The position numbers and the translations under genes are program-made. From contig JBKDXM010000007.1 of NCBI GenBank assembly GCA_046306335.1, forward strand, positions 1 to 31,563: a stretch of 31,563 bases of DNA, given 5' to 3'. Below are positions 24,476 through 31,563 of this stretch, in pieces; within the stretch, counting starts at the first letter, position 1, and every line of letters starts with the position of its first letter. Below the pieces are notes generated by a model that was not told the DNA's origin, searched no databases, and saw only the letters and a list, made by a program, of their open reading frames with translations. This DNA comes from UBA2386 sp046306335. Lineage in GTDB: Bacteria > Planctomycetota > UBA1135 > UBA2386.

Positions 24476-26272
24476 ATGCCGCTCCTCGTCGTCGCACTGC
24501 TGGTCGCGGCCGTGCACTTGCCGATCGCGTGGGGCGCGTGGACAGGCGTCGGCTTCCTCGCCGACGACCACGAGATGGTCGGCGTCGCGGTCTACCAGCA
24601 CCGCGGCGTCATCTCGCTGTGGGACTCGTTCCGGCCGGTCCTGCCGCCCGATGCGCCGGTCGCGCTGTATCGGCCGATCCTCGGCCTGCTGTTCTGGCTG
24701 GAGCAGCCGTGGTTCGGCGGCGCGCCGACCGGTTACCACGTCGTCAACTCGCTGCTGCACTGCGCCACGGCGATCGTCTGGTCGCTGCTGATGCGGCGGT
24801 GGACCGGCTCGACCGTCGCCGGCCTCGCGACGGCGCTGCTGTTCACCGCGTGGCCCGGCCACGGCGAGGCGCTGCACTGGGTCGCCGCGCGCGTCAACCT
24901 GTTGTCGACGTGCCTGTTCAGTTGCGCGCTGTTGGCGCACGACGCCGGCTGCGCGCGCGCGGGCTCCGCGCGCTGGTGGCGGTTCGCGATCGCCGCCCTG
25001 CTCGCGGCGATCGCCGCCGGCGCCAAGGAATCCGCCGTGCTGGTCGGCCCGGCCGCCTTCGCGGTCGCGTGGGGCCGCGCCGCCGGCGCCCCGATCGGCA
25101 CGCGCCTGCGACGAGCCATCGGGTGGTCGGCGCCGATGGCGGCGGCGTTGGCGCTGTTCCTCGCCTGGCGTGCGCACGTGCTCGGCACCTGGGGCTCCGG
25201 CACGGAGTACGGCTGGCGCGCGGCGCGGGTGGGTTGGCAGACGTTCGGCGACTGGCTCGGCGCGCTGGTCGCGCCGGCGCACGCGGACTGCGCGCCGGAC
25301 TGGCTCGCGGTGGCGGTCGGCGGCGTCACCGTCGTGCTGCTAGCGCACGCGCTCGCCGCGCTGCGCGCCGCGCCGGCGCGCGCGGCGGCCGGCCCGGCGG
25401 CGCTGCTGCTCGCGCTCGGCGTGGCGGCGGGCGTCGGCCTCGCGCCGATCGTGCCGACCACCCTGCAGAACGCGCGGTATCTCTACGAGCCCGCGCTCGG
25501 CCTCTGCGCGCTGCTCGGGCTCGGCGTCGCGGCGATGCCGGCGCGCGTGCGCGGACCTTCGCTGGCCGTCGCGCTGGTCGTCTTCCACCTCGGCCTCGCC
25601 GAGAACCGCGCGCCGTGGCTGCGCGTCGGCGCGGCGATCCAGCACGCGCGCCAGCAGGCGGAGGGACTGGCGGCGGCGACCGGCCAGCCGCTGGCGCTCG
25701 TCGACGCGCCGGCGATCCTCGACGGCGCCTACGGCGTGCTGAACGGCCAGACCCAGTTCGCGTTCTGGCAGGCGATGGCGCCGGCGGGAGTCGCCCTGCG
25801 CGGCAGCCTGCGCAGCGACCAGCAGTGGCGCGAGACGCTGGCCGACTTCGCGGCGGCCGCGACGGCGGGATCGCTGGCGACGCCGACGTGGTCGGTGCGC
25901 TGGCACGACGGCGAACTCGTGCCGGTCGCGCTCGCGCCGCAGTGGCCGGCGCGCGTCGCCGACGGCGTCGAGATCGGCTACGCGCGCCTCGGCCGCTGCG
26001 AAGCATACGTCGGCGACGCGGTGCCGGCGCACGTGCTGCTGCGCACGGATCGGCCCGTGACGCTGCAGGCGCTCGCCACCGTCGGCGACTTCACGTGGGC
26101 TGGCGCCGTGGTGGCCGTCGCGGCGGGCGCTGCGCCGCAGCCGATCAGCGTGAGCGTGCCGCCGCCCGCGACCGCGCTCGCCGGCCGCAGCATCGCGGTC
26201 GAACTGCTCGTCGTCTTCGCCGACGGCAGCGGGCGCTTCGCGCTCGGCACGACGCGCGCCGTTGCCCGCTGA
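24476..26272 (+). CDS. GT-C-fold multi-pass membrane glycosyltransferase-like protein
   Basis: A 598-residue protein with roughly ten hydrophobic helices in the first 380 residues and a soluble C-terminal domain of about 210 residues. The first external loop carries an acidic pair in FLADDHEMVG, then ALYRPILGLLFWLE, HVVNSLLHCATAIV and WPGHGEALHWVAARVNLLS. This order matches TMTC/PMT-like GT-C enzymes (acidic pair, R-P, N-x-L-x-H, W-V-A-x-R). Such enzymes transfer sugars from polyprenyl-phosphate carriers to proteins or glycans on the outer face of the membrane. TPR repeats typical of TMTC proteins are absent. A TAGATT hexamer eight bases before the ATG may be a -10 box. The specific acceptor is unknown. 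Confidence 0.8.
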   Translation: MPLLVVALLVAAVHLPIAWGAWTGVGFLADDHEMVGVAVYQHRGVISLWDSFRPVLPPDAPVALYRPILGLLFWLEQPWFGGAPTGYHVVNSLLHCATAIVWSLLMRRWTGSTVAGLATALLFTAWPGHGEALHWVAARVNLLSTCLFSCALLAHDAGCARAGSARWWRFAIAALLAAIAAGAKESAVLVGPAAFAVAWGRAAGAPIGTRLRRAIGWSAPMAAALALFLAWRAHVLGTWGSGTEYGWRAARVGWQTFGDWLGALVAPAHADCAPDWLAVAVGGVTVVLLAHALAALRAAPARAAAGPAALLLALGVAAGVGLAPIVPTTLQNARYLYEPALGLCALLGLGVAAMPARVRGPSLAVALVVFHLGLAENRAPWLRVGAAIQHARQQAEGLAAATGQPLALVDAPAILDGAYGVLNGQTQFAFWQAMAPAGVALRGSLRSDQQWRETLADFAAAATAGSLATPTWSVRWHDGELVPVALAPQWPARVADGVEIGYARLGRCEAYVGDAVPAHVLLRTDRPVTLQALATVGDFTWAGAVVAVAAGAAPQPISVSVPPPATALAGRSIAVELLVVFADGSGRFALGTTRAVAR

Positions 26273-26282
26273 AAGCCCGCGA

Positions 26283-26300
26283 AGAGCCTCTTCAGGCTCT
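26283..26300. terminator. Hairpin between convergent genes, candidate bidirectional terminator
   Basis: A perfect 7-bp stem AGAGCCT/AGGCTCT with loop CTTC lies 10 bp after the stop of the plus-strand GT-C gene and 118 bp beyond the stop of the facing gene. There is no T-tract, so termination strength is uncertain. Confidence 0.5.
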
Positions 26301-26417
26301 CAGGTCGCCCCTGTTGGCCGCCGGCGCGACCACGCCGGTCTGCGCACGGCGGAGGCACCGAAACGCCTGTCGCCCAGGCTGTGGGCGCGCGCTCCGTCGA
26401 CCGTGCGGTCCGACCGC

Positions 26418-28304
26418 TCACTTCAGCAAGGTTCCGGCGCGCGCCTTGGCGCGCCACTCCGCTTCGAGCCGCCGCACGTCGGCGGCCGTCAGCGGCGTCG
26501 CGCGCGCGGTCACCACCGGCCGACCGTCGCCGAGGACGACGTTCGGGCGGAACGACGCGACGTAGTCCGGCGGCGCGTGGCGTTCGTGGGCCATCGAGCG
26601 CGCGTGCAGCAGCAGTTCGGGGATGCGCGCCGCCTCGTCGAGCGTCAACGCGTCGAGCCGCTGGCGGCCGACCACGGACATCAGCACGGCGACGAAGTAG
26701 TCGGCCGGCTGGCTCGCCTTCGCCGCGTCGCCCGCGCCCGACAGCGCGCCGAGCGCTGCGCGCATCTCGTCTTCGTCGAGCCAGCCGTCCTTCCTGGTGT
26801 CCGCCGCGGCGATCACCGGCGCCAGGAAGTCGTTGTCGAGCCGCGGGCCGCCGCCGTGCACCGGCGTGCGCGCGACGACCCAGTCGTTGAGGCCGAACTC
26901 GTCGATCATCGCGACGTCGGGCAGGCCCCAGCCGAGCACGCCGGCGGCTTTCACCGGCATCACCGGCAGGTCGTCGGCCGGCGCGTCGATGCGCGCGATG
27001 CGCCGGCCGGGGAACGGCTGCCAGAACTCGCGTTCGAGCAGCGCGCCGTGGTGCGCGGCGCGCACGCCGACGTTCTGGAAGAGCAGCCAGCCTTGCTGCC
27101 GGTCGAACCAGCGCGCCAGCGGCTGCAGCGCCGCCGGGACCTGCGGCGCCATGCGCGCGAAGCCGTGCGGCGGCAGCGGCTGCGACAGCCACAGGTGCGT
27201 CCAGCCGACGCCCGACGCGAGCACCAGCAGCAGCAGCGCGAGCGCCGCGGTCCGCGCGGTCGCCAGCCGCAGCGCCATCGCCGCCGTCGCGAATGCGAGC
27301 AGCGGCGCCTGCTGGCTCAGCACGCGGTACTCGAAGTGGTCGCCGCCGACGCGCAGCACGTAGTAGCCGGCGTGGAACAGGCACGCGCCGACGGCGGCCA
27401 GCGCGGCCGGGCGTTCGCGCAGCGCGCGCAGCAGGAAGGACCGGTCGCGCAGGTGTTCGACCGCGAGCCAGCACGGCGCGAGCAGCGCGGGGAGCCACGC
27501 GCCGTGTTCGACGGCGAAGCACGCGAGGTAGCGCGCGCCGGCCTCCGGCCACGGCGTCGTGATCTTGGCGAAGTAGGTGTTGGGCAGCCATTCGCCGTAG
27601 CAGGCGCGGCGCCATGCGACCTGGGCGACGACCAGCGCCAGCGGCGCCATCCCGGCGACGATGGCCCGCCACGGCAGCGTGCGCCGCAGGCCGGCGAGGC
27701 CGGCGACGGCGGCGGTCGCCGCCGCCAGCAGCAGCCCGTCGGGCCGGGTCAGCGCGGCGACGGTCGCGGCGGTCGACCACAGCGCCAGCGTGCGGCGGTC
27801 GGACGCGCGCGCGAAGCCGAGCAGGGCCCAGGCGACGAAGGCGAGGTTGAACAGCGCCGTCTCCAGGCCGCCGGTGAACCACTGCAGGAACGTGCGGTTG
27901 CCGACGATCGCCGTCAGCGTCAGCAGCGCGACGGCGTCGCCCGCGCGGCTGCCGTCGCGACGGCGCAGGCGCAGCGCCGCGGCGGCGAGCACGGCGAACT
28001 CCAGCATGCCGAAGCCGATCGACAGCACGTTCGCCGCGTCGGGCGGTTCGACGCCGAACAGACGCCAGCAGCCCCAGAGCAGCAACGCCCACAGGAAGCC
28101 GGTGTAACCCTCGACCGGCAGGAACGGCGCGCGGTTCCACACCAGCCCGTGGCCTTCATGGGCGTTGCGCACGTAGCGGAACGTGATGAAGGCGTCGTCA
28201 CAGAGGAACGACAGCTGCAGCGCGCCGAACCACGCGATGGCGGCGAGCAGCAGCAGCGCCGGCCAGCGCCAGCGCCAAGCAGGGGACGAGCCGAGGGGCG
28301 GCAC
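26418..28304 (-). CDS. GT-C-fold membrane glycosyltransferase-like protein with EF-hand in its C-terminal domain
   Basis: A 628-residue protein. The GTG at 28304 is chosen because GGGAGG lies upstream (about 12 bases) and the first membrane helix starts soon after; reading to the ATG at 28427 adds a non-membrane Arg/Ala-rich peptide. The first external loop has the acidic pair D36-D37 in CDDAFITFRYVRN, then GLVWNRAP and VEGYTGFLWALLL. That pattern is shared with ArnT- and arabinofuranosyltransferase-like (AftB-type) GT-C enzymes. About ten more helices follow to residue 390. The exported C-terminal part contains one EF-hand-like loop, DTRKDGWLDEDE (502-513), with Arg at position 3 where Asp or Asn is usual. 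The role is probably lipid-linked sugar transfer at the outer face, perhaps with calcium dependence. Confidence 0.8.
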   Translation of the reverse strand: MPPLGSSPAWRWRWPALLLLAAIAWFGALQLSFLCDDAFITFRYVRNAHEGHGLVWNRAPFLPVEGYTGFLWALLLWGCWRLFGVEPPDAANVLSIGFGMLEFAVLAAAALRLRRRDGSRAGDAVALLTLTAIVGNRTFLQWFTGGLETALFNLAFVAWALLGFARASDRRTLALWSTAATVAALTRPDGLLLAAATAAVAGLAGLRRTLPWRAIVAGMAPLALVVAQVAWRRACYGEWLPNTYFAKITTPWPEAGARYLACFAVEHGAWLPALLAPCWLAVEHLRDRSFLLRALRERPAALAAVGACLFHAGYYVLRVGGDHFEYRVLSQQAPLLAFATAAMALRLATARTAALALLLLVLASGVGWTHLWLSQPLPPHGFARMAPQVPAALQPLARWFDRQQGWLLFQNVGVRAAHHGALLEREFWQPFPGRRIARIDAPADDLPVMPVKAAGVLGWGLPDVAMIDEFGLNDWVVARTPVHGGGPRLDNDFLAPVIAAADTRKDGWLDEDEMRAALGALSGAGDAAKASQPADYFVAVLMSVVGRQRLDALTLDEAARIPELLLHARSMAHERHAPPDYVASFRPNVVLGDGRPVVTARATPLTAADVRRLEAEWRAKARAGTLLK

Positions 28305-28425
28305 GGCGCAAGGGTACCTCCCGCGCGTCGGCTTGCGATGCGTCGCCGATGCCACCGCGACCACCGCCCGCACGGGCGCCGCCACCGCCGTTGCCGCCGA
28401 CGGCTCGCTCGTCCACGATGCGCGC

Positions 28426-28758
28426 ATGGCCGGACCGCTCGTGCAACTGCGCTGGATCGCCCTGATCGAGGCGGTCTCCTACGTGCTGCTGCTCGGCGTC
28501 GCCATGCCGCTCAAGTACTGGGCCGGCGATCCGCGCGCGGTGAAGGTGCTGGGCATGGGCCACGGCGTGCTGTTCCTGCTGCTGGTCTGGCTGCTGGCGC
28601 GCGCCGTGTTCGAGGCGCGCTGGCCGGTCGGCCGCGCGCTGCTGCTGTTCGTCGCCTCGCTGGTGCCGATCTGGCCGTTCCTGCTCGACCGCCGCGTCAA
28701 GGCGTGGATCGCGGCGTCGGCGGCGTCGTCGTCGGCTGCGGCCGCGGCGGCGAAGTAG
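28426..28758 (+). CDS. DUF3817 family small integral membrane protein
   Basis: A 110-residue protein with about three hydrophobic helices: LIEAVSYVLLLGVAMPLKYW, GHGVLFLLLVWLLARAVF and ALLLFVASLVPIWPFLLDRR. The order R-x-I-A-L-I-E-A-x-S-Y, K-Y, G-M-G-H-G and P-x-x-P-F is the DUF3817 signature; no biochemical role is known. An Ala/Ser-rich tail ends the protein. The ATG at 28426 is preferred because the fold starts there; a CACGAT lies six bases upstream. It is divergent from the GT-C gene and converges on the haloperoxidase-type gene with only 7 bp between stops. Confidence 0.86.
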   Translation: MAGPLVQLRWIALIEAVSYVLLLGVAMPLKYWAGDPRAVKVLGMGHGVLFLLLVWLLARAVFEARWPVGRALLLFVASLVPIWPFLLDRRVKAWIAASAASSSAAAAAAK

Positions 28759-28765
28759 CGCGCCG

Positions 28766-30289
28766 CTACGGCCGCACGGTCGCCGTGCCGGCGAAGTAGG
28801 CGCGGTACTTGGGCCACGACCACGTCGCCAGCTCGCGGCCGATCTGCAGCCCGACGTCGTTGTCGAGCGGGATGTGGTAGCCGCCGAGCGCGCGCGAGCG
28901 CGCCGCCATCTCGGCCGTCGCCGAGAACGTCGGCAGGTCGAGCGTCGCCGTCGGCCCCGGGTCCTCCTCGGTCAGGATGCAGCAGCGCCGCACCTCCTTG
29001 GCGCCGTACACGTCGCTGCCGGTGAACAGTTCGAGCGCCTTGGCGCAGGCGCCGCTGACGGTCGCGTGCCCGCTGGTGTAGCCGGGGAACGGCGGCGTGA
29101 TGAACACGTACGGTGAGTACGGGTGCCACTGCTCGGCCGGCACGTCGACGAAGCCGCCCTTCGGCCCGGCCCAGCCCTTCACGGTCTTGCCGGCGTGGTA
29201 GTGGCGCACGAGCGTCCACGGCCGCGACGTGTCGTAGAAGCGTTTGGTCTCCCAGCAGGCGAGGAAGGCGTCGAAGGCGACGCACGCGACGACGAAGTAC
29301 AGCTGCACGTCCTCGTCGACGCCGTGGCCGTCGCGGCGCGAGACGTCCTGCGCGAAGCGCAGCCAGTGGCCGCTCTGGCCGGTCGAGCGCGGGCCGTCGC
29401 GCATGAACTCGACGATCGCCTTCTCCTGGTCCGTCAGCCCGGCGCCCATCGACAGCACTTCGTCGGTCTGCGCGCGCAGCAGCGCGTCGTTCGTCCGGGT
29501 CGTCGGCGGCGGCGCGGCGCGGAACTGCGCCGTCGACTCCAGCGCGAACGGCTTCACGCGGTACCAGTGCGGTGTCAGGAAGCCCGGCGTGAACTTCGTG
29601 CCGTCGGGGCGGGTGAACTCGATCGGCTGCCAGCGGTCCGGGTCGACGATGCGATCGACGGTGTTGACGGGCTGGTAGCCGGTGTAGTCGGCGTACGGCC
29701 TGGCTTCGCCGCCCGGTTCCATGCCGTAGGCGTTGCTGCCGTCGAGCGCGCGGTAGCTGATGACCGCGGTGGCGGCGAGCCTGCCGATCGCGACCGGACC
29801 GAGTGGAGCGCCCAGCGGCGCGTCGGGGTCGAAGCCGAGGCGCTGCATCTCCGCGCGCAGGAAGTCCGTCTGGTCGGGGAAGGCGTGGCAGAGGATCGTG
29901 TAGCTGGCGTGGCTGATCGCGATCTCCTTGTTGCCCTGCGTGCGCTCGGCCGGCGGTCGCCGCAGCCCGCCGCCCAGGCGCGTGCCGACCGCGGTGGCGT
30001 CGTACGCCGACCACGCGTCGTACATCGCCACCGCCCACAGCATCATCTGGCGGCTGAGCACCGTCGGCCGCGCGCCGTGCAGGTCGACGTCGCGCGCCGC
30101 CGCCTCCTGCATCACGTCGAGCCAGCGGTAGGCGATGTTCTGCCGCTCGTACGGCAGCAGTTCCTGGCTCGTGCGCGCGTACTCGGGCGGCGCGCTGGTG
30201 CGCGGGCCGGTTGGGGTGGGCGCGGCGCACGCGGCGACCAGCGACAGGCACACGACGGCGCAGCGACGCAGCGGACGCAGGAGCGGCAT
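28766..30289 (-). CDS. Vanadium-dependent haloperoxidase / PAP2-superfamily lipoprotein
   Basis: A 507-residue exported protein with a lipoprotein signal peptide (MPLLRPLRRCAVVCLSLVAA, lipobox V-A-A-C21). All vanadate-pocket residues of the vanadium chloroperoxidase fold are present with the expected spacing: K349 and R356 in KRFYDTSRP, S406-G407-H408 in YTSGHATVSG, and R466 and H472 in RALGGYH. The same pocket is shared with acid phosphatases, but the long N-terminal helical region fits haloperoxidase-type proteins better. The likely reaction is halide oxidation by peroxide at the cell envelope, or phosphoester hydrolysis as the alternative. A second ATG at 30298 adds three residues. It follows the GT2 gene by about 50 bp on the same strand and may be cotranscribed. 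Confidence 0.9.
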   Translation of the reverse strand: MPLLRPLRRCAVVCLSLVAACAAPTPTGPRTSAPPEYARTSQELLPYERQNIAYRWLDVMQEAAARDVDLHGARPTVLSRQMMLWAVAMYDAWSAYDATAVGTRLGGGLRRPPAERTQGNKEIAISHASYTILCHAFPDQTDFLRAEMQRLGFDPDAPLGAPLGPVAIGRLAATAVISYRALDGSNAYGMEPGGEARPYADYTGYQPVNTVDRIVDPDRWQPIEFTRPDGTKFTPGFLTPHWYRVKPFALESTAQFRAAPPPTTRTNDALLRAQTDEVLSMGAGLTDQEKAIVEFMRDGPRSTGQSGHWLRFAQDVSRRDGHGVDEDVQLYFVVACVAFDAFLACWETKRFYDTSRPWTLVRHYHAGKTVKGWAGPKGGFVDVPAEQWHPYSPYVFITPPFPGYTSGHATVSGACAKALELFTGSDVYGAKEVRRCCILTEEDPGPTATLDLPTFSATAEMAARSRALGGYHIPLDNDVGLQIGRELATWSWPKYRAYFAGTATVRP

Positions 30290-30342
30290 GGCGGGCATTC
30301 GACCGCGGACCGGGCTGCGGTGGAACAGGGTGCCGGGTGGCG

Positions 30343-31218
30343 CTACCCGGACGCCGCGCCGGCCGCACCGGCCGTGTCGCGCGCGTCGGTCGCCGGCCGC
30401 AGCGCGCGCCCCGTCTCCTGCGCCAGTTCGCGCAGGCCGCGCGCGGCCCACGGCTGCAGGTCCTTGCGCGCGTAGTACGCGTCGGCCTCGGTCCAGGCGT
30501 GGCGGCCGCGGTGCGTCGGGTGCCACAGGTGCACGACGATGCACGTGTGCCAGATGCAGCGCGCGGGACCGCGGCCGAGCCGCAGGCGGTTGCGCAGGTC
30601 GGAGTCCTGGCGGGCGTTGTTCTCGTAGCGCAGGTCGAAGCCGTTGACCGCCTCGAACGCGGCGCGGTCGATCGAGAAGTTGAGGCCCTGGATCTTCGGC
30701 CGGCGGCGGTCGCCGACGGCGATGTACCACAGGTTCTTCAGGTGCCAGAGCCACATCGACGCGCGCACGCCCGGCGTCACGAAGCGAGCGAAGCGTCCCG
30801 ACGTCACCTCGTCCGGCGTCACCGTCGCGCTCTGCGCCTCGGTCAGCCGCACGCAGCCGCCGACGACCAGCCGCCGCGGTCCGGCGGCGGCGACGTGCCG
30901 CGACACGAAGTCCGCGGGCGGCACGCAGTCGCCGTCGGTGAAGACCAGCAGGTCGGCGCGCGCGTGCAGCGCGCCCCAGTTCATCACGCGCGCCTGCCGG
31001 AAGCCGATGTCGTCCTGCCACGCGTGCACCAGCGGCACCGGAAACGTCGGCCGCATGCGGTCGAGCAGCGCCTTGGTGTCGGGGCGCGAGCCGTCGTCGG
31101 CGACGACCACTTCGAAGTCGCGACGGTCCTGGCGCGCGTACCCGAGCAGCACGAGCTCGAGGTAGCGCGGGTTGTTGTACGTCGTGACGACGACGGAAGC
31201 GGCGGGCGCGCTGGACAT
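30343..31218 (-). CDS. Glycosyltransferase family 2 protein
   Basis: A 291-residue GT-A-fold enzyme. The N-terminus shows SVVVTTYNNPRYLELVL and VVVADDGSRPDT (nucleotide-sugar binding), followed by the DxD metal motif in VFTDGDCVPP. The C-terminal half has GLNFSIDRAAFEAVNGFDLRY-like sequence with a downstream N-N-A-R-Q-D-S-D-L segment, resembling the galactosyltransferase-type C-terminal domain found in chondroitin-polymerising and related GT2 enzymes. No membrane helix is present, so it acts at the cytoplasmic face. It probably adds a sugar to a surface polysaccharide. The donor is not determinable. Confidence 0.93.
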   Translation of the reverse strand: MSSAPAASVVVTTYNNPRYLELVLLGYARQDRRDFEVVVADDGSRPDTKALLDRMRPTFPVPLVHAWQDDIGFRQARVMNWGALHARADLLVFTDGDCVPPADFVSRHVAAAGPRRLVVGGCVRLTEAQSATVTPDEVTSGRFARFVTPGVRASMWLWHLKNLWYIAVGDRRRPKIQGLNFSIDRAAFEAVNGFDLRYENNARQDSDLRNRLRLGRGPARCIWHTCIVVHLWHPTHRGRHAWTEADAYYARKDLQPWAARGLRELAQETGRALRPATDARDTAGAAGAASG

Positions 31219-31563
31219 GCGGGAAGGTCTCGCGCCGGACCGTAGCGGCGCGGCCGTGCGACGGGTAGCCGATGGCCGCGAGCGGTGACGGCCGGGCGAC
31301 GTGGCCGGCGGTAGCGCAGGCGCTTGCAGTCGGCGTCACGGGCCGCGCGCCGATCCGGTGCGGGGATTCGGGGCGGGGGCTAAGCCGCCGACCGCCGGCG
31401 AATGGGTGGTTGCGCGGAGGATCGGCGGCGAGCTCCCGGACGCGAAGACGCGTGCCGGGCGGCGTGGCCGGCCGTGACGCAGACGCCTAGCGCCGTCGCC
31501 ATCGCCGGCACGGCGCCGGCGCGCGACGCAGCGCCCACCGCGCCGCCGCGCGCGAGGTCGGGT
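31219..31563. other. Gene-poor right end containing the second repeat copy
   Basis: This 345-bp stretch upstream of the GT2 gene holds repeat copy B and extremely GC-rich flanks. I see no credible gene in either strand. The last 73 bases could be the edge of a gene outside the window, but nothing recognisable is encoded. Confidence 0.6.
31323..31490. repeat. Dispersed repeat, copy B of the 168-bp family
   Basis: It aligns with copy A (offset 16340) without gaps; over 31331-31490 I count 135 identical positions of 160. A 37-base block is identical (31417-31453, matching 15077-15113). The inner 9-bp pair (31348-31356 with 31419-31427) and the ACGCG-AAGA-CGCGT hairpin (31440-31453) are preserved. 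The terminal inverted repeats pair at 14 of 18 positions here. The GGTA hairpin seen in copy A is not conserved. Confidence 0.85.

Noticed and set aside
31491..31563. A gene ending at the right edge of the window
   Set aside because: All frames are Arg/Ala-rich with no motif; there is too little sequence to support a call.

Overview
The window is very GC-rich and densely coded on both strands. Its gene content points to a free-living planctomycete-like bacterium (PVC superphylum, lineage not resolved). It has a ThuA/dehydrogenase/cytochrome c fusion of the type common in Planctomycetes, many secreted or membrane-anchored proteins, sialidase-like and SGNH domains, carboxypeptidase-regulatory-like repeats, and few Shine-Dalgarno sites. 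I see no rRNA, tRNA or CRISPR array.

Layout. Positions 1-5442 (minus strand, read right to left) hold an AbrB-type antitoxin and Doc toxin, a PAS-AraC regulator, xylose isomerase, an MFS transporter and a partial ABC-F ATPase. Positions 5591-11212 (plus) hold a probable sugar-oxidation operon: the ThuA/dehydrogenase/cytochrome c fusion, a Gfo/Idh/MocA oxidoreductase and a TIM-barrel isomerase/epimerase. A sialidase-like/SGNH esterase fusion follows at 11286-13139. Positions 13293-19629 hold an exported redoxin, an outer-membrane-type barrel, a dispersed repeat, a secreted nidogen-like protein and a DsbD-type thiol:disulfide reductase. Positions 19824-26272 hold a secreted propeller-like protein, an HtrA-like protease, a carboxypeptidase-regulatory-like protein and a GT-C membrane protein. 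Positions 26418-31218 hold a second GT-C protein with an EF-hand, a DUF3817 protein, a vanadium-haloperoxidase-type lipoprotein and a GT2 glycosyltransferase. A second copy of the repeat lies at the right edge.

The main discovery candidate is a pair of probable selenoproteins. In the DsbD-type gene a single in-frame TGA (19315-19317) replaces the first cysteine of the C-terminal thioredoxin motif, giving UxxC. The same frame then continues for 103 codons of recognisable thioredoxin sequence. In the redoxin gene a TGA (13983-13985) falls where relatives of this family, as I recall them, carry a conserved C-terminal Gly-Cys; Lys and an aromatic residue follow in register. Each TGA is followed at SECIS-like distance by a perfect hairpin, and the redoxin hairpin carries a GGUC loop like that of E. 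coli fdhF. Both proteins are predicted to act outside the cytoplasmic membrane, so DsbD could feed electrons to the redoxin through selenol chemistry.

The second notable item is a 168-bp non-coding repeat family with 18-bp perfect terminal inverted repeats. It has one full copy, one abutting fragment and one diverged copy (135 of 160 positions identical, no gaps) in this window.
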